From contig OX424562.1 of the NCBI GenBank assembly GCA_949152475.1, forward strand, positions 39,294,157 to 39,358,156: 64,000 nt of DNA, in the 5' to 3' direction. The first letter of the stretch is position 1, and each line of letters opens with the position of its first letter. The notes under the pieces are model-generated. The model had not been told where the DNA came from and did not search any database. It saw nothing but the letters and a program-made list of their open reading frames with translations. The translations under genes and the position numbers were made by a program. Positions 59,901 to 64,000 of the stretch are shown here, one piece after another. The DNA is from Terebella lapidaria (lineage: Eukaryota > Annelida > Polychaeta > Terebellida > Terebellidae).

Positions 59901-62900
59901 GATATTACATGTAGTACACATTTTTAAAATTCTGAGTAGTAAAATGTATATATATTTCATATATGCCACAGAAACAAGTAGACATGAGAAACATGACCGG
60001 AATCCCTGGAGAGTGCTCACCTGACTGAGAGTAGAGCCAGAGCTCTGTAGACGAGAGACCTCGCTAGGAGCACCTGCATGGCCGCCGTGGTGCGACGGAG
60101 CGCGACCAGTCTGTCCCGACACGTTCCCAGTAACGCAGCCTGCTCGCCCAGTGATCTGTGGTTCTCCTCCTCCGACATCTTCAGCTTAGACTCTGAAGGG
60201 GGAGGGGTAGGGGGGGGGGAGTTGAAAGTCACAGCTTGAGTATGTCTAAACACATAATGTGTATTCAACAGATGTACTAGTCTAGGGTTGCCAGTTCCTC
60301 TCTCCTCTGACATCCTGCCTATGTACAAACCTACATGAAAGCGTTTTGGTTTTTTCTTTGTTGTTTTTATTGTCACATAGGTCGAATGAATTTTTTTCTG
60401 TAGAAGGGATTCATTGCAGGGCACACCAATGTTATACCAGTAATCGGAGATATTTCCCTGAGAAGTGTGGGGAGCACTGAACACAATATATCTTGAAATG
60501 GGCTGATGATTCACATGCTTTTTTTAAAGATTTTATGCCTACTCTCCAGCCTTTTAGGTTACCGGACCTTTGGTCCGATAACCTATTGGCATGGCGTTGC
60601 GTCCGTCGTCCGTCCGTCTGTCCGGGCAAACGGAACGGAGTTATGGGGATTTCTTAGGGGGAATAAAGCTGAAAACGCCCCACAACCACAGTTTAAGCCG
60701 AAAGTGCGGTCTTATGGGGATTTTTTCAGGACTTATGGGGAAAGTTAAGATAGGAAATTTAACATTGGGTCCGCCCGTAACGCCCATCCGTTCACCCGTC
60801 CGTCCGTCCGTCCGTCCGGCGTTAACATTTTTATCTTTAAAGTTAACGATCGAATCTTTCTGAAATTTTGCACAAAAATGCCTAAAAATATTTTGAGAAG
60901 GAGGTATTTTTTTGTTTTTTGATTTTCGCATTTTTTTCAAAATGGCGGCCGTTTTTGTCGAAAAACGCTCAAATTTGGACTTTGACGGCCATTTTCTCAA
61001 AAACTGTCTGATCAGTTTTGAGTTTTTGGTTTCAAAAGATTCCCCTCATATACCTCTGTGATATGTATAAGTTTGGTTGCCCTAAATTCGCCGGTTTCCG
61101 TGTGGCGGCCATTTTGAATTTTTGTCGGGTCGGCGAAAAAAAATTTTTTCGCCCCAAATCGCATTACTATCCATTTTGGGCTATTTCTAGGGCAAAAAAA
61201 AATTTTCACCCTTTGAAAAAAATTTTGAACTTAGAAAATTTTTGGCACTTTTTTCCTTCATAATGGGAGCTGTCCGGACTGTACTCATAGAACGCTTGAA
61301 GATAGAGCTTAGAAGTTGGCACTTTCAAATGGGAAGTCATATATGGCGACTTGTGTGGTGACCTTGAATTTGACCTTGGATGACCTTGAAAGGTCAAAAC
61401 AGGCATTTTTGGGTTGAAAAATGCCCAGATTTGCCTCTATAGATGAAATGCTTGCAGATAGAGCTTATGTTTGCATTATGCACATATAGGAAGACATATA
61501 TGGCACAACTAATGATGACCTTGAACTTGACGTCAGATGACCTTGAGTGCCAAATGTCTGACTCGGAATGTGTAAATTGACTTGAGCGGCCTAAACGATT
61601 CCACCCAGATATACCTTTGTATTATGAACATATAGAATATCAAATGCCGCACACATACATGTAGTGGTGATATCGAAGTTCACACAGATGATCTTGATTG
61701 GTAAATCTCAAGGTCATATGTTCACACTGCGAACCTTGATTGGTGAATCTCAAGGTCTGTTACCTGCCAATGCTGCCATGGCCAAACCAAAATTGTCCGG
61801 TAACCTATCTTAGCCTTTGGGCTAATTTTTTTAGTAATGTTACTGTTTTCATTCAGTTGTAACCGATCATATTCTAACTAGGACCGCACATGTGCTACAT
61901 ACTGATGGATGCGACGATATCCTGATTGTTGTTGCTGGCAGCGAAGGCCTTGGACCCGAGGGGATCCGAGTCACAGAACGCGACAGGGTCGGGTACAGGG
62001 AGGCGATCGTTGAGGCCCAGGGACGACAACATCTTCTCAAAGCTGTCCAGACCCTGCATACGACCTTCTCCGTCTTCCAGCAACATGTCCGTGTCATCTG
62101 AGGCAAATTTCATAAACGTAATGCTTACAACTTAAAAGGTCAAAAACCTTATTGTGCACAAGAAGCCCAAGTTTTTCACTCGTGTAATGGAGTGACACTT
62201 TATGATTAACAAGAAGAAAAATATTTTTTTTTGGTAAATATTAGCATGATCAGTGAACAACATCGCATATTTCTGCCCCTGACATTTTTTATGAAATTCA
62301 CAAAAACACAATCTACTGCCGGTTTCAGTACACGTAATACCTTGTTCAAACAGGGAGTCGACTGGACCGAGCAAATCGGGGGCCATCTGAAGCAGTTTGG
62401 CGTAGGTCAGATTCTTCTCAGCAGTCACTCCCCGGTCCCTGGATCGGTTCCTGTCGGGATTCTGTCGACCCTCGGCCATGTATCGCTCCCGACAGCCGGG
62501 ACACAGCAGGTAATAGGGGCTGCCAGTTCCACAGGCTCCACCCACAAACCATATGTCGGCATAGTGACCATTGCTACGATAGCCTTGGTTATCACAACTT
62601 CCTGTTTGAATGCACCATGTTGATGTGAAGGTTCCATCACAAGAGGATGTAACAACAACATGTAGAAGATCATTTTGAAACATCAACAGATTACATTATT
62701 GTAAAGCATTGAGAAGTGTCCTCAAGTTGGCCGTACATTAACACACCTTGTTATTATCTTCACTATTCTAAACACAACTAGATGTAATAGATCTTGTAAT
62801 TCGACCACCACTGACCTCCACAGCCCGGGTGGTTGAGTCGCATGTGTCTGTTGAAGTTCTGGGTCTGATTATGGCAGAGTTCACAGGTGATAACAGCATC

Positions 62901-63834
62901 AGGCTGAGTGTCCGAGTCCAACTCCAGACCAGGGCTCTACATGTACAAGGGGAACTTCAATTTTGTTAAGTTAGATCGAAGTCAAACTTCTGACTGTGCA
63001 AAACTTGTATGGTTTAAACAAAGCATGCATCATCTAATACTGGCATCATAATTCTGTGAAAAAGAAATTGTGAGTGAAGCAACTGTCTGTATCCGTTTAT
63101 CCCATGAGAAAATTTTTGAAATCTGATCTTGCAAGTTGGTACCAAGAACATTGATGTGAAAAATGTAGTAGAATCTGAAACTGAATCTTATGTAGTAGCC
63201 GTATTCTATTATTGTAGTATAATTGACATGCAGCTGGCTTAGAAGAGCCACACAGTAGAAGTATATTACCAGTGGGTCGAGGTCGCCCAGGGTGAGCTCT
63301 GCAGAAAACATGTCATCCATGCCATCGTCGTCAAGGAGATCCTCGTCCAGGGCCAGGACGTCGTCATAGAGACCCTGAGGGTCGCCGGGGTCGGTGACTC
63401 CACGGCGCAGCTCTCTGGGCTCATCCTCGTTCAGGTCACCGGGAACTGTGAGAGGAGAGCAGGGGTCAGACAGGGGCAGACAGGAATAGTATTCGTGCTA
63501 AGAAAGATGATTTGCTATTCAAATTGACCAATACTGAACAAAATGAAACACAATAAGTAACTCCAAGAAAAATTTAGTGCTTTTAGTGTTTTAAATTCAA
63601 CTGATGACCTTTTCAAAACACAGAGATTCCAGCAATTAACTGATACTGAACATACTGGTTCTGGATATGAGGGAGAAGAAGCGTCTAATGTCGTTGGCTG
63701 GGTGACGACGGATACCATAGCGACGCATAGATCTCTCCCTTCTTTCCTCATCTCTCTCAGCGGCCAGTTCATCCACATCAACCATCAGGTCTGGCAGTCC
63801 TGGACGGTCCACCTCAGGCAGGTCAGACTCAGAT
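45513..63834 (-). CDS. HERC1: HERC1-type giant HECT E3 ubiquitin ligase, 3' part (34 exons, 5' end beyond window)
   Basis: This is the C-terminal 2,051 residues of a giant E3 ubiquitin ligase; human HERC1 is about 4,860 residues. The domain order WD40 propeller, RCC1-like domain, HECT is specific to HERC1, since HERC2 and the small HERCs differ. Exons in transcription order are listed in the five domain entries that follow. I set each boundary by hand from AG acceptors and GT donors; all 34 segments join in phase without a stop and end at TAG 45513-45515. Recognisable HERC1 motifs include [51 protein letters not shown] and the catalytic [12 protein letters not shown]. The protein is cytosolic and ligates ubiquitin through a thioester on the HECT cysteine. 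The first 5' exon seen begins with one base of a split codon, so more exons lie to the right. Introns carry several repeats. Confidence is very high for identity and high for each boundary. Confidence 0.96.
50571..51720 (-). repeat. 40-bp minisatellite made of a HERC1 splice acceptor plus exon start, about 28 copies
   Basis: The 40-bp unit, read on the minus strand, is a pyrimidine tract ending CTCTCCCTTGTTGCTAG followed by GTTACGTGGTGACACAG and a joining CTTTGT. The exon-proximal copy is the real acceptor of the RLD2 exon 50404-50585: its CTAG is the AG used and GTTACGTGG is the exon start (residues GYVVTQ after the split Gly codon). Units are nearly identical, with scattered single changes such as GTAACC/ATAACC on the plus strand, which indicates recent expansion or homogenisation. 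It almost fills the intron between 50585 and 51862. Confidence 0.95.
52278..52421. mobile_element. Tc1/mariner-like MITE (CTGTAAAAC family), 144 bp
   Basis: The ends TACTGTAAAACGACTAATTT and, inverted, TACTGTAAAACATCTAATAT form terminal inverted repeats of about 26 bp ending in TTGGCGG. A TA sits directly outside CTGTAAAAC at both ends, the target duplication expected of Tc1/mariner-type MITEs. It lies in the HERC1 intron between 52,001 and 52,443 and contains further GGCGG/CCGCC inverted pieces. Confidence 0.75.
52859..54245 (-). other. HERC1: HERC1 exons between WD40 propeller and RLD2
   Basis: Four exons, 54147-54245, 53710-53883, 53281-53470 and 52859-53013, encode about 206 residues linking the WD40 region to RLD2. 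The peptide is helix-rich and has no named domain that I can recognise; landmarks are [35 protein letters not shown] and [15 protein letters not shown]. Junction phases are 0, 0, 1 and 0, consistent with the flanking exons. The acceptor of 53281-53470 was set at 53471-53472 because only that AG keeps the frame after the phase-0 donor of the preceding exon. The opening of the first exon ([11 protein letters not shown]) may still belong to the last propeller blade. Confidence 0.9.
54407..54961. mobile_element. Fold-back MITE in a HERC1 intron
   Basis: The arms 54407-54610 and 54770-54961 are imperfect inverted repeats of about 190-200 bp. Shared blocks include ACCTCATATGATTTTTGGCC, GGCACAAAACC and TCTTGAAAA-TGAAAAAGTTG. 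The loop has no open reading frame of note. A related fold-back occurs at 18,655-19,150, sharing the inner arm block around TGAAAAAGTTGGCAA and CAATGTTAAATTTC. Confidence 0.75.
55117..58679 (-). other. HERC1: HERC1 WD40 propeller exons
   Basis: The exons, 5' to 3', are 58391-58679, 57962-58167, 56781-56984, 56402-56526, 55832-56031, 55513-55603 and 55117-55272. They encode successive WD40 blades, seen as [14 protein letters not shown] then [29 protein letters not shown] then [53 protein letters not shown] then [21 protein letters not shown] and [17 protein letters not shown] then WVNIWAL. The first exon opens with a low-complexity Pro/Ser/Ala linker before the propeller. All junction phases agree (2, 1, 1, 0, 2, 0, 0). 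This propeller immediately before the RLD2 block is the feature that separates HERC1 from HERC2. The intron 56985-57961 contains a poly-G run of about 18 bases at 56999-57016. Confidence 0.94.
58955..60192 (-). other. HERC1: HERC1 helical exons upstream of WD40
   Basis: Three exons, 60021-60192, 59602-59878 and 58955-59162, encode about 219 residues that are mainly alpha-helical by composition (landmarks [76 protein letters not shown]). No catalytic motif is visible. The region probably forms part of the long helical scaffold between the SPRY and WD40 domains of HERC1. The donor of the 59602-59878 exon (CACACAG|GTCAGTC) opens directly into a minisatellite at 59205-59601 made of GTCAGTC-containing units. 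Confidence in exon boundaries is high because every phase fits. Confidence 0.9.
59205..59601 (-). repeat. Irregular minisatellite containing splice-donor-like units at start of a HERC1 intron
   Basis: About ten imperfect units of roughly 30-45 bp occupy the start of the intron after exon 59602-59878. On the minus strand many units contain ACAGGTCAGT or AAGTCAGT followed by CATAGCRGTCAATAAT. The true donor is CACACAG|GTCAGTCATAGCGG, and it is directly continuous with the array. About six units keep an AG|GTCAGT-like core. Units are alternately longer and shorter, giving a higher-order pattern near 120 bp. Confidence 0.85.
60556..61806. mobile_element. Hairpin-ended HINE/Helentron-like non-autonomous element (family 2) in a HERC1 intron
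   Basis: The left end is a near-perfect hairpin, AGGTTACCGGACC-TTTG-GGTCCGATAACCT (60556-60584). The right end is the inverted GTCCGGTAACCT (61795-61806), so the element has 12-bp terminal inverted repeats. Next to the left end is a CCGT microsatellite (about 60,601-60,625 and 60,785-60,820), then A/T-rich sequence with repeated TGACCTTGA motifs (61,360-61,560). There is no coding capacity. A terminal stem-loop, a microsatellite and inverted ends are the architecture of HINE/pearl-type Helentron derivatives. Family assignment is inference; coordinates are direct. Confidence 0.65.
61903..63834 (-). other. HERC1: HERC1 acidic segment and Cys/His zinc-binding-like module
   Basis: Five exons, 63656-63834, 63270-63445, 62816-62936, 62341-62601 and 61903-62097, encode about 310 residues. 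The first two are strongly acidic ([30 protein letters not shown]). The third and fourth carry a compact Cys/His set: [20 protein letters not shown] then GCGG, followed by [39 protein letters not shown]. The spacing (Cys-X2-Cys, His-X4-His, Cys-X8-10-Cys, Cys-X2-Cys) is that of a zinc-binding fold. The final exon has [20 protein letters not shown]. These exons join in frame with the rest of HERC1. I infer they are HERC1, but I cannot confirm from memory that vertebrate HERC1 has the same zinc module; a related module occurs in other giant E3 ligases such as the MYCBP2 type. Confidence 0.8.
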
Positions 63835-64000
63835 CTACAAGACAGGGGTGAAGAAACATGGTGAGGCCTTGATACACATAAAATGACTGGATCCCACCAT
63901 CATCACCATAATAATTTGAACCACTGCTTCAAATAATAGGAAGAATTACCCCAGGAGATATTCAAGAAAATTATGACATGAGTTTGCATATGAATATCCG

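Noticed and set aside
45513-63834. Assignment to HERC2 or to a small HERC
   Set aside because: HERC2 lacks a WD40 propeller directly before the last RCC1-like domain and small HERCs are much shorter. The residues in RLD2 and HECT match HERC1.
61903-63834. A separate MYCBP2-like gene for the zinc-module exons
   Set aside because: All five exons join in phase to the HERC1 exons, with no stop codon, poly(A) signal or start between them.

Overview
This is a eukaryotic window: about 60% A+T, with spliced genes, long introns, minisatellites, and many MITE-like, hAT-like, Tc1-like and LINE sequences, and no operons. Gene and repeat content point to an invertebrate animal, probably marine, such as a lophotrochozoan or an amphioxus-like deuterostome. 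The sequence alone does not fix the phylum.

Two genes are well supported. On the minus strand, 63,834 down to 45,513 carries the 3' part of a HERC1-type giant E3 ubiquitin ligase: 34 exons and 2,051 residues, with every junction GT-AG and in phase. In protein order these encode an acidic segment, a Cys/His zinc-binding-like module, a helical linker, a WD40 propeller, the second RCC1-like domain and a C-terminal HECT domain. The 5' half of the gene lies beyond the right edge. On the plus strand, 32,073 to 39,015 (open to 39,327) is a nine-exon transmembrane receptor: signal peptide, two C-type-lectin-like domains, two tandemly duplicated Thr/Ser-rich mucin exons, one membrane helix and a basic tail. 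Its first seven introns are all phase 1. Decayed relatives lie on both sides, at 28.99-29.77 kb and 40.9-44.6 kb; the latter is interrupted by a minus-strand LINE fragment.

The left 32 kb has no firmly supported gene. It holds diverged segmental duplications (4.7/12.0 kb and 16.8/20.2 kb), a 1.7-kb element with about 480-bp inverted repeats, two oppositely oriented hAT-like elements with internal tandem arrays, two copies of a hairpin-ended, tandem-repeat-bearing element resembling non-autonomous Helentron (HINE/pearl) elements, several MITEs and a broken Tc1-like transposon next to a tRNA-Met-like sequence. A second hairpin-ended family sits in a HERC1 intron.

The most unusual observation is in HERC1. 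One exon is preceded by about 28 copies of a 40-bp minisatellite whose unit is the exon's own 3' splice site plus its first 17 coding bases. A different intron of the same gene begins with a minisatellite that repeatedly copies a 5' splice-site-like sequence.
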